Under the pieces are notes generated by a model. The model was not told where the DNA came from. It did not search any database and was given only the letters and a program-made list of their open reading frames with translations. Source: Loktanella sp. UBA3435 (lineage in GTDB: Bacteria > Pseudomonadota > Alphaproteobacteria > Rhodobacterales > Rhodobacteraceae). From it: DNA of 31,184 nucleotides. Of this stretch, positions 16,638-24,720 are shown one piece after another. The stretch lies in the NCBI GenBank assembly GCA_002378665.1, contig DFSO01000041.1, positions 1 through 31,184 on the forward strand. Direction: 5' to 3'. Position 1 is the first letter of the stretch; every line of letters begins with the position of its first letter. Position numbers and translations under genes: made by a program.

Positions 16638-16649
16638 CTAAGCATCTAA
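16554..16649 (+). CDS. Possible 31-residue secreted peptide or gene remnant
   Basis: This frame begins MKFYLSSKIISAFLCSATAS and continues to VSALDPETLSI before TAA. It has a lysine-containing start, a hydrophobic stretch and a small-residue end (SVSA), the shape of a signal peptide, with only about eight residues after the likely cleavage point. The ribosome site is weak (TTAGAG). Its last 12 bases overlap the end of the HNH gene on the other strand. It may be a small secreted peptide, the stump of a lost periplasmic-protein gene, or chance. Confidence 0.27.
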   Translation: MKFYLSSKIISAFLCSATASVSALDPETLSI

Positions 16650-17222
16650 TTCCGCGTCCCAATAAAGGAAGTCGAGCCAGCTTTTGTGCAAGTGATCTGG
16701 CGGGAATTTTCGGCCGACATTGTGCAATGCCGCAGCATCTGGCGCACGCGGAGTGCGCTGTAGTTGGAAACCGATTTGACGCAGAGACTTTGAGCCTTTG
16801 CGCAAGTTGCACGGGCTACAGGCCGCGACCACATTTTCCCAACTGGTCACCCCCCCTGCCGCACGCGGGATGACATGGTCAAAGGTCAATTCGCCCTTTG
16901 CGCCGCAATATTGGCAACAAAACTCATCTCTCAGAAATAGATTAAAGCGCGTGAAGGCCACGCGCTTTCGAGGTTTTACATAGTCTTTGAGCACAACAAC
17001 GCTTGGGATACGAATGACGGTCGAGGGGCTGCGCACAACATCGTCGTATTCGGCAACGATCTCTACGCGGTCCAGCCAAGCCGCCTTGACCGCTTCTTGC
17101 CATGGCCAAAGTGACAGCGGGAAATAAGAAAGCGGTCTATAATCCGCGTTCAAAACGAGGGCGGGTCTGTTTTTGAGTAGCCCTGTTACCGGCTCAAACC
17201 TTGGCTGAAAGTCACCGTCCAT
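16638..17222 (-). CDS. HNH endonuclease-family protein
   Basis: This 194-residue protein has the HNH fold: a zinc-binding CQYC (C103, C106) and SPCN (C135, C138) pair around the core DHVIPRAAGG (D115, H116) and N130. This form is common and conserved in alphaproteobacteria, where it is encoded alone without a methylase partner, so a restriction role is not indicated. Its cellular job is unknown. The ATG at 17222 follows a GC-rich leader. A sigma-70-like promoter is visible at 17296-17323. It lies downstream of the truncated diguanylate cyclase gene. Confidence 0.85.
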   Translation of the reverse strand: MDGDFQPRFEPVTGLLKNRPALVLNADYRPLSYFPLSLWPWQEAVKAAWLDRVEIVAEYDDVVRSPSTVIRIPSVVVLKDYVKPRKRVAFTRFNLFLRDEFCCQYCGAKGELTFDHVIPRAAGGVTSWENVVAACSPCNLRKGSKSLRQIGFQLQRTPRAPDAAALHNVGRKFPPDHLHKSWLDFLYWDAELDA

Positions 17223-17262
17223 ACGTGCAAAACCATCCCTGCCCTGTCCCCGTCATGGCACA

Positions 17263-17279
17263 GAGCGGGAGCCCCGCTC
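17263..17279 (-). other. Hairpin in the HNH gene 5' leader
   Basis: GAGCGGG and CCCGCTC form a perfect 7-base, GC-rich stem with a 3-base loop, between the candidate promoter and the HNH start. There is no T-run after it on either strand, so it is not a standard intrinsic terminator. It might affect mRNA stability or translation. Confidence 0.4.
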
Positions 17280-17295
17280 CGGCCGCTTAGGAGAA

Positions 17296-17323
17296 ACTAT
17301 ATATCGCGGGTACCAAACGGCAA
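17296..17323 (-). promoter_or_regulatory. Candidate sigma-70-type promoter of the HNH gene
   Basis: On the minus strand TTGCCG (17318-17323) and TATAGT (17296-17301) are separated by 16 bases, a fair match to a housekeeping promoter. Transcription would start near 17289, giving a leader of about 65 bases that includes the hairpin at 17263-17279. Confidence 0.45.
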
Positions 17324-17387
17324 CCCCCACATATGCTGTCAGGTTATTGAAACGGTTTTGTAACGTCAGGCCAATTCTGCCAACGGA

Positions 17388-17492
17388 TCAAGCAACCATT
17401 ACCCCGGCTGCTGCTCCTTTGTCAGAGGCAAGGACGATCCTCGCACGGCCCGATGACTTCGCAACATAAAGTGCCTCGTCCGCGAGCCCCAT
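17388..17492 (-). pseudogene. Detached C-terminal end of the GGDEF domain
   Basis: Directly after the TAA at 17493-17495, the same reading frame continues for 34 codons, starting MGLADEALYVAKSSGRARIV. ADEALYxAKxxGRxRV is the conserved last helix and strand of GGDEF domains. It therefore belongs to the diguanylate cyclase frame upstream and is cut off by one in-frame stop codon. The fragment opens with an ATG but has no convincing ribosome site and would have no function alone. Confidence 0.75.
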
Positions 17493-18170
17493 TTAGGTGT
17501 CAAAATGCTTGAGATGTGCAAGCATCACAGCGCCAACTGAGAGCGTTACCGTGATTGTGTCGTCTTGCCCCACTTCCAACATAACCCCCTCCACCAACCG
17601 CGCGCCAATGCCTTCGGCCGTTTCGCGATCAGCACCGAGCATGACAACTGCGAATTCTTCGCCACCAATGCGTGCAACGATATCGTTTTCCCGTACAGAG
17701 GCGATCAAATGCTTTGCGATCTGCTGCAAACAAAGATCCCCAATACCATGCCCGTATGTGTCGTTCACGCGCTTGAAATGATCGGCGTCAATGATCATAA
17801 GGACACCATTTGTCCCGTCAGGAATTTCCGCTACCCTCTCATAGAAAGCCCGTCGGTTGTTCAGCCCCGTTAACATATCAGTCGCGGCCAGCGCGATAAG
17901 ATTGTCTTGCACACGTTTCAACCGCCCGATGAGCGATAACGACAAAAGGCAAAACGGTAATCCGATCGGAGCCGCCTCAATCACATTCGCAAAGAGCGAA
18001 TCCGCGCCAGACCCATGCTCGATATTGTCTCGGATAAAATTCATCAGCCCGATAATCAAAATCAACAAGAAGACCTTTGACCAATAATCAAGGCTCCCGC
18101 GGGGTGCGACAAAAGCAATTATTCTGTCAGGTATGGCAACGTTTTCTTTCATACCCTTTGCTATGCCCAA
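17493..18170 (-). CDS. Membrane diguanylate cyclase (GGDEF), truncated by an in-frame stop
   Basis: The frame encodes 225 residues. Two hydrophobic segments (about 31-46 and 66-82) place the N-terminus in the membrane. The GGDEF domain follows from about residue 97 (TDMLTGLNNRRAF), with metal-binding D128 in MIIDADHFK, the active-site GGEEF (169-173), and an RxxD inhibitory site (R160-D163) five residues before it. Intact enzymes make cyclic di-GMP from GTP. The protein stops at HFDT, before the conserved ADEALYxAK end of the domain, which is still present in frame after the stop. It is therefore probably inactive unless the stop is read through or is an error. The start is uncertain: TTG at 18170 or ATG at 18152. 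It follows the esterase gene by 26 bases. Confidence 0.8.
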   Translation of the reverse strand: MGIAKGMKENVAIPDRIIAFVAPRGSLDYWSKVFLLILIIGLMNFIRDNIEHGSGADSLFANVIEAAPIGLPFCLLSLSLIGRLKRVQDNLIALAATDMLTGLNNRRAFYERVAEIPDGTNGVLMIIDADHFKRVNDTYGHGIGDLCLQQIAKHLIASVRENDIVARIGGEEFAVVMLGADRETAEGIGARLVEGVMLEVGQDDTITVTLSVGAVMLAHLKHFDT

Positions 18171-18196
18171 AAGACCCTAAGAAATGCCTAAGGTTT

Positions 18197-18865
18197 TCAG
18201 CCCATACCAAAGCGGTCACGCATGAAGGCAAGCGCCACTTGCAAACCATCAGGTGCAATGCCGTGGGCTGTGCCCTTCATGATATGGGCGTAAACTTCTT
18301 TCCAGCCTGCGTTTTGCAAGGCCTCGGCTGCCTGTGGAAGCGATTGCGGCGGCACCACGTCGTCTTGATCTCCGTGGATCAGCAGAACAGGCGGCATGCA
18401 TTTAACCTCGTCAACAAGTGCATCGGGTTCAAGTAACCGTCCTGAAATCGCGACAATCCCAGCCACCGCATCTTCACGGCGCGGCAAAACATGCAGTGCC
18501 ATCATCGCACCTTGGCTAAAGCCCAAAACCATGACCTGCTCGGGTAACAAGTCTTCGTCGACCATTATGCCGTCAAGGAACGCGTTCAGATCATCGGAGG
18601 CACGCAGCAACCCGTGGTGCGCCTCTTCCTCGGACGATCCGTCAATCCAGGGGATCGGGAACCATTGCTTGCCCATAGGCGAGCCCGCGCAATCCTCTGG
18701 CGCATCGGGGGAAATGAACAGCGTATCGGGCATATGTTCGGCCAAGGGATCGGCCAAACCCAGCAAATCCGCACCGTTCGCGCCGTATCCATGCAGGAAA
18801 ATCACCGCAGATTGTGTTTCGCCTGAAAGCGGCTCTTTGCGGCCTGCGTTTAATGCGCGTGTCAT
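18197..18865 (-). CDS. Phospholipase/carboxylesterase-family hydrolase
   Basis: This 222-residue alpha/beta hydrolase belongs to the carboxylesterase/lysophospholipase group (COG0400 type). The triad can be read as S117 in GFSQGA, D168 in HGDQDDVVP, and H201 in GTAHGIAP; the oxyanion region is FLHGYGANG (23-31). No signal peptide is seen, so it is likely cytoplasmic. The substrate is not known. The frame is open to 18943, but the ATG at 18865 overlaps the glycosylase stop as ATGA and precedes the first conserved strand, so I chose it. It is the fourth gene of the cbiD-cobK-glycosylase-esterase series. Confidence 0.83.
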   Translation of the reverse strand: MTRALNAGRKEPLSGETQSAVIFLHGYGANGADLLGLADPLAEHMPDTLFISPDAPEDCAGSPMGKQWFPIPWIDGSSEEEAHHGLLRASDDLNAFLDGIMVDEDLLPEQVMVLGFSQGAMMALHVLPRREDAVAGIVAISGRLLEPDALVDEVKCMPPVLLIHGDQDDVVPPQSLPQAAEALQNAGWKEVYAHIMKGTAHGIAPDGLQVALAFMRDRFGMG

Positions 18866-19491
18866 AGAATTCCATCCCTTTTCTTTGTTGCACCGTAATA
18901 GGCCCAGATGATCCGCGCTGCAACCGACCTCCACGGCGCCCAAGCCGATGCCATTTCGCGCAAGTCTTTGTCTTTCGGGCGCGCGGGCAGATCAAAGATC
19001 ATGCGCGCGCCTTCTTGCAGCGCCAGATCACCGGGGGCGAAAACATCGGCGCGCCCTAGGGAAAACATCGCGTAGACTTCGGCTGTCCACGCCCCAATGC
19101 CCGGAACCGCAATAAGTGTTTTGAGGACTTGATCGGTTGGCGCGTCGCGCAAGGCTACATAGTCAATATCGGCCTCCGCGAGAGCATGAACATATCGGGC
19201 CTTTTGTCGGCTTAGGCCCAGTTCACGCAGGGCATCTTGGCTGACGGCAGCAATCGCGGGACCAGTTGTCAAACCTTCCGCCTGCAACCTTTCCCAAATC
19301 GCATTCGCCGAGGCGACACTCACCTGTTGGCCCGTGATCGCATGCACAAGCGGGCCGAATCCGTCTGGTTTCAACCTAAGCGGCAAGGGGTCAATCTTCG
19401 GCAGGAGATTGGAAAACTGCGGCACACGCACAGCCAGCCAAGCGGCCCCTTCGGCCACATCCTCCGCGTTTGTGATGATCCGTTCCGTCAA
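18862..19491 (-). CDS. DNA-3-methyladenine glycosylase II-like (AlkA/HhH-GPD)
   Basis: This 209-residue protein of the HhH-GPD superfamily excises alkylated bases from DNA. The helix-hairpin-helix is LIAVPGIGAWTAE (126-138), and the catalytic aspartate is D155 in FAPGDLAL. ITGQQVSVASA (52-62) is the family's first core helix. It lacks the extra N-terminal domain of E. coli AlkA, as short alkylation glycosylases do. It overlaps the cobK stop and the esterase start by four bases on each side, so it is translated from a cobalamin operon. A direct link between the two functions is not known to me. Confidence 0.87.
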   Translation of the reverse strand: MTERIITNAEDVAEGAAWLAVRVPQFSNLLPKIDPLPLRLKPDGFGPLVHAITGQQVSVASANAIWERLQAEGLTTGPAIAAVSQDALRELGLSRQKARYVHALAEADIDYVALRDAPTDQVLKTLIAVPGIGAWTAEVYAMFSLGRADVFAPGDLALQEGARMIFDLPARPKDKDLREMASAWAPWRSVAARIIWAYYGATKKRDGIL

Positions 19492-20216
19492 AGAGACTGC
19501 ACCCAGCTTACAGCTTCGCCAACAGTCGCAACGCGCATCGCGTCAGGCATCGGCGGGCGGGCAATCATCAGCACAGGAATCCCAAGTTCGCGTGCAGCGG
19601 TCAGCTTGGTCGCACTTGCCACACCGCCTGCATTCTTCACCACGATCCATTCTACCCCCAAGGCCGCAAAAAGCGTCTTTTCCCGCTCCACAGGAAACGG
19701 AGGCCGCCCGATGAGGAACTCACCACCTTCAAACGGAAACGGCGCCGTGGGCGGGTCAATCTGGCGGCAAATCACGCGGCGACCTTCAAGGCCTGTAAAT
19801 CGATCTAACGTCTGTCGTCCTGTTCCCAAAAACACCGTGGCACCCAATGGAATAAAGTCCGCCGCATTTTCCTCGCGTGCAATTTCGGCCCAGTTGTCTC
19901 CCTCTTGCGACTCCCACGCGGGGCGCAAAACCTGCAAGTAAGGCATATTTAACGTCGCACAAACGCCCGCTGTACGGTCTGTAATCTGCGATGCAAAAGG
20001 ATGGGTCGCATCAATCACAGCCTTGATCTTGGCGACTTTGAGGTAGTCCAAAAAGCCTTCCTCGCCGCCAAACCCGCCAACCCTTGTCGGCAGATCAAGC
20101 GGCTTTGGCGCACGCGTTGCCCCAGCCAGAGAGGCCACAGCACGCACACCCAAAGCGGCCAGAGATGTCGCAATCTCTTTACCTTCCGAAGTGCCTGCCA
20201 AAACCAAAATCGTCAT
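19488..20216 (-). CDS. cobK: Precorrin-6A reductase (CobK/CbiJ)
   Basis: This 242-residue protein reduces precorrin-6A (or its cobalt form) with NADPH during corrin ring synthesis. It starts with a glycine-rich LVLAGTSEGKEIA (4-16), followed by VIDATHPFASQIT (67-79), a family hallmark. Near the C-terminus are EREKTLFAALGVEWIVVKNAGG and the TKLTAARELGIPVLMI segment. It overlaps cbiD upstream and the glycosylase downstream by ATGA-type junctions. It works two steps after the C1 methylation/deacylation carried out by CbiD. Confidence 0.92.
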   Translation of the reverse strand: MTILVLAGTSEGKEIATSLAALGVRAVASLAGATRAPKPLDLPTRVGGFGGEEGFLDYLKVAKIKAVIDATHPFASQITDRTAGVCATLNMPYLQVLRPAWESQEGDNWAEIAREENAADFIPLGATVFLGTGRQTLDRFTGLEGRRVICRQIDPPTAPFPFEGGEFLIGRPPFPVEREKTLFAALGVEWIVVKNAGGVASATKLTAARELGIPVLMIARPPMPDAMRVATVGEAVSWVQSL

Positions 20217-21256
20217 GCACCAGCCCTCGCCAAAACCACACCCGCACGGTCAATAATCACAATATCATAGCTCGGGCCAGCAAAGCGCGTATTCACTTGG
20301 CGCAAAGCCGCATCAGCCACTGCTTGTGCTAAGGGTTGGCCCGCAATCTGATAAGCTCCAAGGGCGGTATTCGCCTCTGCCAAACGGGGATCATTCATCA
20401 AGGTGGCCAGCCCGTCGAAATCCACTTGCGACCTCCCCGAGTGCAAATCAATCGCGCCTTGCGCCAACTTCGTGATCTTGCCAATGCCGCCGCCAATCGT
20501 GACGCGCTCAACGGGATGTTTCACCAGATATTTCAGCATGCCGCCTGCAAAATCGCCCATATCCAACATCGCGTGATCTGGCAGCCCATACAGGTCTTGC
20601 ACGACCTTCTCGCTCGTCGCCCCTGTACAGCCTGCAACATGCGTGGCCCCATTGGCAATCGACACATCAATCCCGCGATGAATAGAGGCGATCCAAGCGG
20701 CACAAGAAAACGGACGCACAATGCCCGTCGTTCCCAGCACCGACAGCCCGCCAACAATCCCCAATCGCGGGTTCCAGGTCTTGAGCGCCAAAGCGGCCCC
20801 ATCGCGGATCGACACGGTGATCGTGACATTAGGGGTCTCGCCATAGATTGCAGCCGCCTCGGCCACCACCTCGTCCATCATCAAGCGCGGCACAGGATTG
20901 ATCGCAGGTTCGCCCACACCAATCGGCAGGCCTGCCTTGGTCACTGTTCCCACGCCCTCGCCCGCCTTAAACACAACGCCACCGTCAGATTTCGCCACCC
21001 GCACGATAATCAACGCGCCATGGGTCACATCAGGATCGTCGCCCGCGTCTTTAATAATGCCCGCTGCGGCCCAGCCATCACCTGCGTCGGTATGTTCCAA
21101 TGCAAACGTCGGCGTTTCACCCTTCGGCAAGGTGATCTGCACATCCGCGCCAAACGCCCCGCCCCATAGCCGCCGCAACGCCGCTTTTGTCGCGGCCGTC
21201 GCACAAGCGCCTGTGGTCCAGCCACGGCGTAATTCGGTTTTTGGCAGTTCTTCCAT
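20213..21256 (-). CDS. cbiD: Cobalt-precorrin-5B C1-methyltransferase (CbiD)
   Basis: This 347-residue protein is CbiD, which methylates C1 of the corrin ring. The N-terminal LRRGWTTGACATAATKAAL (9-27) is diagnostic. Later glycine-rich stretches (LSVLGTTGIVRPFS and TIGGGIGKITKLAQG) are also typical. CbiD is best known from the anaerobic pathway; here it sits with CobK and opposite CobA and CobB. The frame extends to 21292, but I chose the ATG at 21256, nearest the conserved region; its ribosome site AAGGGG sits unusually close, so a start at 21292 is possible. It is the first gene of its operon. Confidence 0.9.
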   Translation of the reverse strand: MEELPKTELRRGWTTGACATAATKAALRRLWGGAFGADVQITLPKGETPTFALEHTDAGDGWAAAGIIKDAGDDPDVTHGALIIVRVAKSDGGVVFKAGEGVGTVTKAGLPIGVGEPAINPVPRLMMDEVVAEAAAIYGETPNVTITVSIRDGAALALKTWNPRLGIVGGLSVLGTTGIVRPFSCAAWIASIHRGIDVSIANGATHVAGCTGATSEKVVQDLYGLPDHAMLDMGDFAGGMLKYLVKHPVERVTIGGGIGKITKLAQGAIDLHSGRSQVDFDGLATLMNDPRLAEANTALGAYQIAGQPLAQAVADAALRQVNTRFAGPSYDIVIIDRAGVVLARAGA

Positions 21257-21353
21257 CCCCTTGACTATAGGAAGCAATTCACCTGCCGCCAATCCGCAAA
21301 GAGGTGTCGTTTGTCACCTTTCCTCTGGCGCGGAGTTTTGGCATAAAGACCCC
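21257..21353. promoter_or_regulatory. Divergent cbiD / cobA control region
   Basis: These 97 bases must hold the promoters of both cobalamin transcripts. An inverted repeat AGGTG-N8-CACCT lies at 21302-21319 and could be an operator. The gap is too short for a cobalamin riboswitch, and no B12-box-like sequence is seen, so control here is probably by protein or absent. Confidence 0.4.
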
Positions 21354-22205
21354 ATGAAAACAGAACCTACCCTTCCCGCACATAATTGGCCCACGCTTGA
21401 GAAAGGCTGGGTCTGGCTTTGTGGCGCTGGCCCCGGTGATCCGGGCTTGCTGACCTTGCACGCGCTTAACGCGCTGCGGCAGGCGGATGTGGTGGTATAT
21501 GACGCGCTGGTGCAAGAAGATATCCTGTCTTGGGCCCCGCAGGCCGAACACGTCTATGCAGGCAAACGCGGCGGCAAACCATCCGCGAAACAGCGCGATA
21601 TTTCCTTGCAACTCGTTGATCTCGCCCGCGAGGGAAAACGCGTCTTGCGGCTTAAGGGCGGCGATCCGTTTGTTTTCGGACGTGGTGGCGAAGAGGCACA
21701 GACCCTTGTGCAGCACGGCATCCCTGTGCGCATTATTCCGGGTATTTCCGCAGGTATCGGCGGGTTGGCCTATGCGGGCATCCCGGTCACCCACCGCGAT
21801 GTGAACCAATCTGTGACTTTCGTGACAGGTCACGACCAATCGGGCGACACACCAAGCTCGCTGGATTGGGAATCAATTTCCAAAGGTTCACAGGTCCTCG
21901 TGGTCTATATGGGCATGAAACACATCGCGCAGATTGCGCAGAAACTGATTTCTGCAGGGCGGAGCGCCAATGAACCCGTCGCCGTCGTCACCAACGCCAC
22001 GACACCGCATCAACAAGTGTTGGAAACAACGCTTGGCACGGTCGTCGAGGATGTGGCCGCTTCAGGCATGGAACCACCCGCCATCTTCTGCTTTGGCAGA
22101 TCCGTCCTGATGCGCCAAGTCCTTGATTGGCAAGGACAAGCGGCAGGTATCGCCCCGCGCGACCTCGATCCTTTGGGGCGCGGACGGCCCGCTGAAAGCG
22201 CATGA
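21354..22205 (+). CDS. cobA: Uroporphyrinogen-III C-methyltransferase
   Basis: This 283-residue SAM-dependent methyltransferase makes precorrin-2 from uroporphyrinogen III, the branch point to cobalamin and siroheme. Signatures are the N-terminal VWLCGAGPGDPGLLTLHA (20-37) and RLKGGDPFVFGRGGEE near residue 110. There is no CysG-type dehydrogenase/ferrochelatase extension. The open frame extends far upstream over cbiD, but the ATG at 21354 fits the family's N-terminus. The stop overlaps the cobB start as ATGA, so cobA and cobB form one operon diverging from cbiD. Confidence 0.94.
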   Translation: MKTEPTLPAHNWPTLEKGWVWLCGAGPGDPGLLTLHALNALRQADVVVYDALVQEDILSWAPQAEHVYAGKRGGKPSAKQRDISLQLVDLAREGKRVLRLKGGDPFVFGRGGEEAQTLVQHGIPVRIIPGISAGIGGLAYAGIPVTHRDVNQSVTFVTGHDQSGDTPSSLDWESISKGSQVLVVYMGMKHIAQIAQKLISAGRSANEPVAVVTNATTPHQQVLETTLGTVVEDVAASGMEPPAIFCFGRSVLMRQVLDWQGQAAGIAPRDLDPLGRGRPAESA

Positions 22206-23458
22206 GATTTCTGATCGCGGCCCCCTCTTCTGGGAGCGGGAAAACCACGATCACTTTGGGGCTTTTGCGGGCCTTCGCACAAAGCGGCCTCAGCATTTCA
22301 GGCGCGAAATCAGGCCCCGATTATATTGACCCCCGCTTTCACGAGGCCGCTTGTGGGCAGCCCTGTTATAACCTTGATGCTTGGGCGATGTCGCCGGAAC
22401 GGATCACGTCGCTCGCCGCCACTGGCAACCTGATTGTCGAAGGGGCGATGGGGCTTTTCGACGGAGCGCCCCCAGTTGGGAAGGGCGCCTGCGCCGATCT
22501 AGCCCGTATTCTCGACCTGCCCGTTGTGCTTGTCGTCGACGCGGGTCGCATGGCGCAGTCAGTGGCGCCTATCGTTCAGGGCTTTGCTTCATTTGACCCA
22601 ACCGTGAAAATCGCAGGTGTCATCCTCAACAATGTCGGCTCACCACGCCACGAAGTCATGCTGCGCGATGCTTTGGCCCGTATCGACATACCCGTTTTCG
22701 GCGCCGTGCCGCGCAACAGCGCCTTGAACACACCGTCCCGCCACCTCGGGCTAGTGCAAGCACAAGAGCGGCCCGATCTTGAAGCCTTCCTCGATCTGGC
22801 TGCTCAAACCATGCAGCAAAATGTCGATCTTGCGGCTTTGTCTGCATTGGGAACAGACGGACCAGTGGCAAACACCACAAACCCAACAGCCCCCGCACAG
22901 CGCATCGCGATTGCCCAAGACGCGGCTTTCGCCTTTGCCTATCCGCATCTTTTGCGCGACTGGCGCAGCGCTGGGGCGGAAATTTCTGTTTTCTCACCAT
23001 TGGCTGATGAGGCTGCACCTGAGTGTGATTTGATCTATCTTCCGGGCGGCTATCCAGAGCTTTATGCAGGGCAATTGGCAGGCAACACGAACTTCATGCA
23101 AAGCCTTCACAAAGCAACGGAATACACTGAAATATATGGAGAATGCGGGGGCTATATGACCCTTGGTGAAACACTTAGCGACGCTGACGGAATCACGCAT
23201 CAGATGGCTGGATTGCTGCCACTTGCCACGTCTTTTGCAAAGCGCAAACTGCACCTTGGTTACCGCAATATCATCGCAATGAACGGCCCGTTCAAAGGCC
23301 AGTGGAAAGCCCACGAATTCCACTATGCCACGACCATGCACGCCAAGGGCACCCCGCTTTTCCAAGCCACCGACGCCACCGACACGGCCCTCCCTGACAT
23401 GGGGCTACTGCAAGGGCGCGTCAGCGGGTCCTTCGCACATATTATAGATCGTGCATAA
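22202..23458 (+). CDS. cobB: Hydrogenobyrinic/cobyrinic acid a,c-diamide synthase
   Basis: This 418-residue enzyme uses ATP and glutamine to amidate the a and c side chains of (hydrogeno)byrinic acid. The P-loop APSSGSGKTT is at 7-16, followed by the SGPDYIDP segment (37-44) of the family. A class I glutamine amidotransferase domain fills the C-terminal half, with LPGGYPELYA (280-289), the catalytic cysteine C315 in YGECGGYM, and the histidine in SGSFAHI (408-414). Length is normal. It follows cobA with a 4-base overlap. Whether the substrate carries cobalt depends on the rest of the pathway, which is outside this window. Confidence 0.93.
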   Translation: MRFLIAAPSSGSGKTTITLGLLRAFAQSGLSISGAKSGPDYIDPRFHEAACGQPCYNLDAWAMSPERITSLAATGNLIVEGAMGLFDGAPPVGKGACADLARILDLPVVLVVDAGRMAQSVAPIVQGFASFDPTVKIAGVILNNVGSPRHEVMLRDALARIDIPVFGAVPRNSALNTPSRHLGLVQAQERPDLEAFLDLAAQTMQQNVDLAALSALGTDGPVANTTNPTAPAQRIAIAQDAAFAFAYPHLLRDWRSAGAEISVFSPLADEAAPECDLIYLPGGYPELYAGQLAGNTNFMQSLHKATEYTEIYGECGGYMTLGETLSDADGITHQMAGLLPLATSFAKRKLHLGYRNIIAMNGPFKGQWKAHEFHYATTMHAKGTPLFQATDATDTALPDMGLLQGRVSGSFAHIIDRA

Positions 23459-23502
23459 CTTCTGGTATTGCCACTTCGTAAACCCGCGCTTACCGATAGC
23501 AC

Positions 23503-24720
23503 ATGACTGAATTTGTTGATGATCGCCGCGCCAAACGCAACGTAGCTGTCCTTGTCGCCGCCCAAGCGATCTTAGGTGCGCAAATGCCGATGATATTTGT
23601 CATTGGCGGGCTTGCGGGTGGTATGCTTTCGCCTAACCCTTGCCTTGCGACGCTCCCGATCTCATTCATCGTCTTCGGCTCAATGATTACCGCTCCGTGG
23701 CTAAGCCCCTTGATGCAACGCAATGGGCGTCGGTTTGGTTTTTTCCTTGGTGCCGCCTCTGGTGCCGTGGGTGCAATGATCTCTGCTTATGGCCTATATA
23801 TCGGGTCGTTCTATGTTTTGTTGATGGGGTCGCTCCTGACAGGTGTCTATATGTCAGCGCAGGGTTTTTACCGTTTTGCGGCGACTGACACCGCCTCCGA
23901 GGCCTTTCGCCCCAAAGCGATTTCCTACGTCATGGCAGGCGGCCTAATCTCGGCCATTATCGGTCCGCAACTCAATAAGCTTGTGCAAGACGCCTTCGTG
24001 GTGCCGTTCCTTGGGACCTATCTCGCCGTCGCGGCGCTTAACCTTTTTGGTATGCTTCTTTTTCTCGCGCTGGACCTGCCAAAAGACACAAAGGGCCAGC
24101 CAGTCATGGCCAATGCACCCAAGGCGCGCTCTCGGCGCGAGCTACTGCGTGATCCGCGTATTATCGTCGCTGTGATCTGCGGCATGGTTGCCTATTCGCT
24201 TATGAACCTTGTGATGACGTCGACGCCCCTCGCGGTTGTTGGCTGCGGTTTCACCAAGAATAACGCCAATGATATCGTCTCGGCGCACGTGCTGGCGATG
24301 TTTGCACCGTCCTTCTTTACCGGCCACCTGATCGCCCGCTTTGGCGTGGAAAAGATCATTGCAACAGGACTCGTGATCTTGATGGGTGCTGGCATGGTGG
24401 CGCTTTCTGGAGTCGCGATTCCGAATTTCTTTGGCGCGCTTATCCTGCTTGGTATCGGCTGGAACTTTGGCTTTATTGGCGCGACGACCATGCTGTCATC
24501 CGCTCACGCCCCCCATGAGCGAGGTGTCGTACAGGGCATGAACGACATGATCGTATTTGGAATGGTGACCGTGGCTTCGCTGGCGTCTGGCGGCTTGATG
24601 AAATGTTCTGGCGGCACAGCTGTCGAAGGTTGGGACGCCGTGAACCTCGCCATGATCCCGTTCCTGATCCTAGCCGCTGGCGCGTTGATTTGGCTCCGAA
24701 AGATTGAGAAGTCAGCTTAG
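23503..24720 (+). CDS. MFS transporter of unknown substrate
   Basis: This 405-residue protein shows about twelve hydrophobic segments, an NRNGRRFG-like basic loop between helices 2 and 3 (MQRNGRRFGFF), and a longer central cytoplasmic loop rich in basic residues (about 195-215), the usual MFS layout. It belongs in the inner membrane. It starts 44 bases after cobB on the same strand. That adjacency might suggest a link with cobalamin, but nothing in the sequence shows it. Its last 9 bases overlap the end of the converging squalene/phytoene-synthase-like gene. Confidence 0.85.
   Translation: MTEFVDDRRAKRNVAVLVAAQAILGAQMPMIFVIGGLAGGMLSPNPCLATLPISFIVFGSMITAPWLSPLMQRNGRRFGFFLGAASGAVGAMISAYGLYIGSFYVLLMGSLLTGVYMSAQGFYRFAATDTASEAFRPKAISYVMAGGLISAIIGPQLNKLVQDAFVVPFLGTYLAVAALNLFGMLLFLALDLPKDTKGQPVMANAPKARSRRELLRDPRIIVAVICGMVAYSLMNLVMTSTPLAVVGCGFTKNNANDIVSAHVLAMFAPSFFTGHLIARFGVEKIIATGLVILMGAGMVALSGVAIPNFFGALILLGIGWNFGFIGATTMLSSAHAPHERGVVQGMNDMIVFGMVTVASLASGGLMKCSGGTAVEGWDAVNLAMIPFLILAAGALIWLRKIEKSA

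Noticed and set aside
16638..17222. Restriction-modification or homing system around the HNH protein
   Set aside because: No methylase, specificity gene or intron is adjacent, and this HNH form is a conserved stand-alone gene.
21257..21353. Cobalamin riboswitch before cobA or cbiD
   Set aside because: The gap is 97 bases, shorter than such riboswitches, and lacks a B12-box-like sequence.
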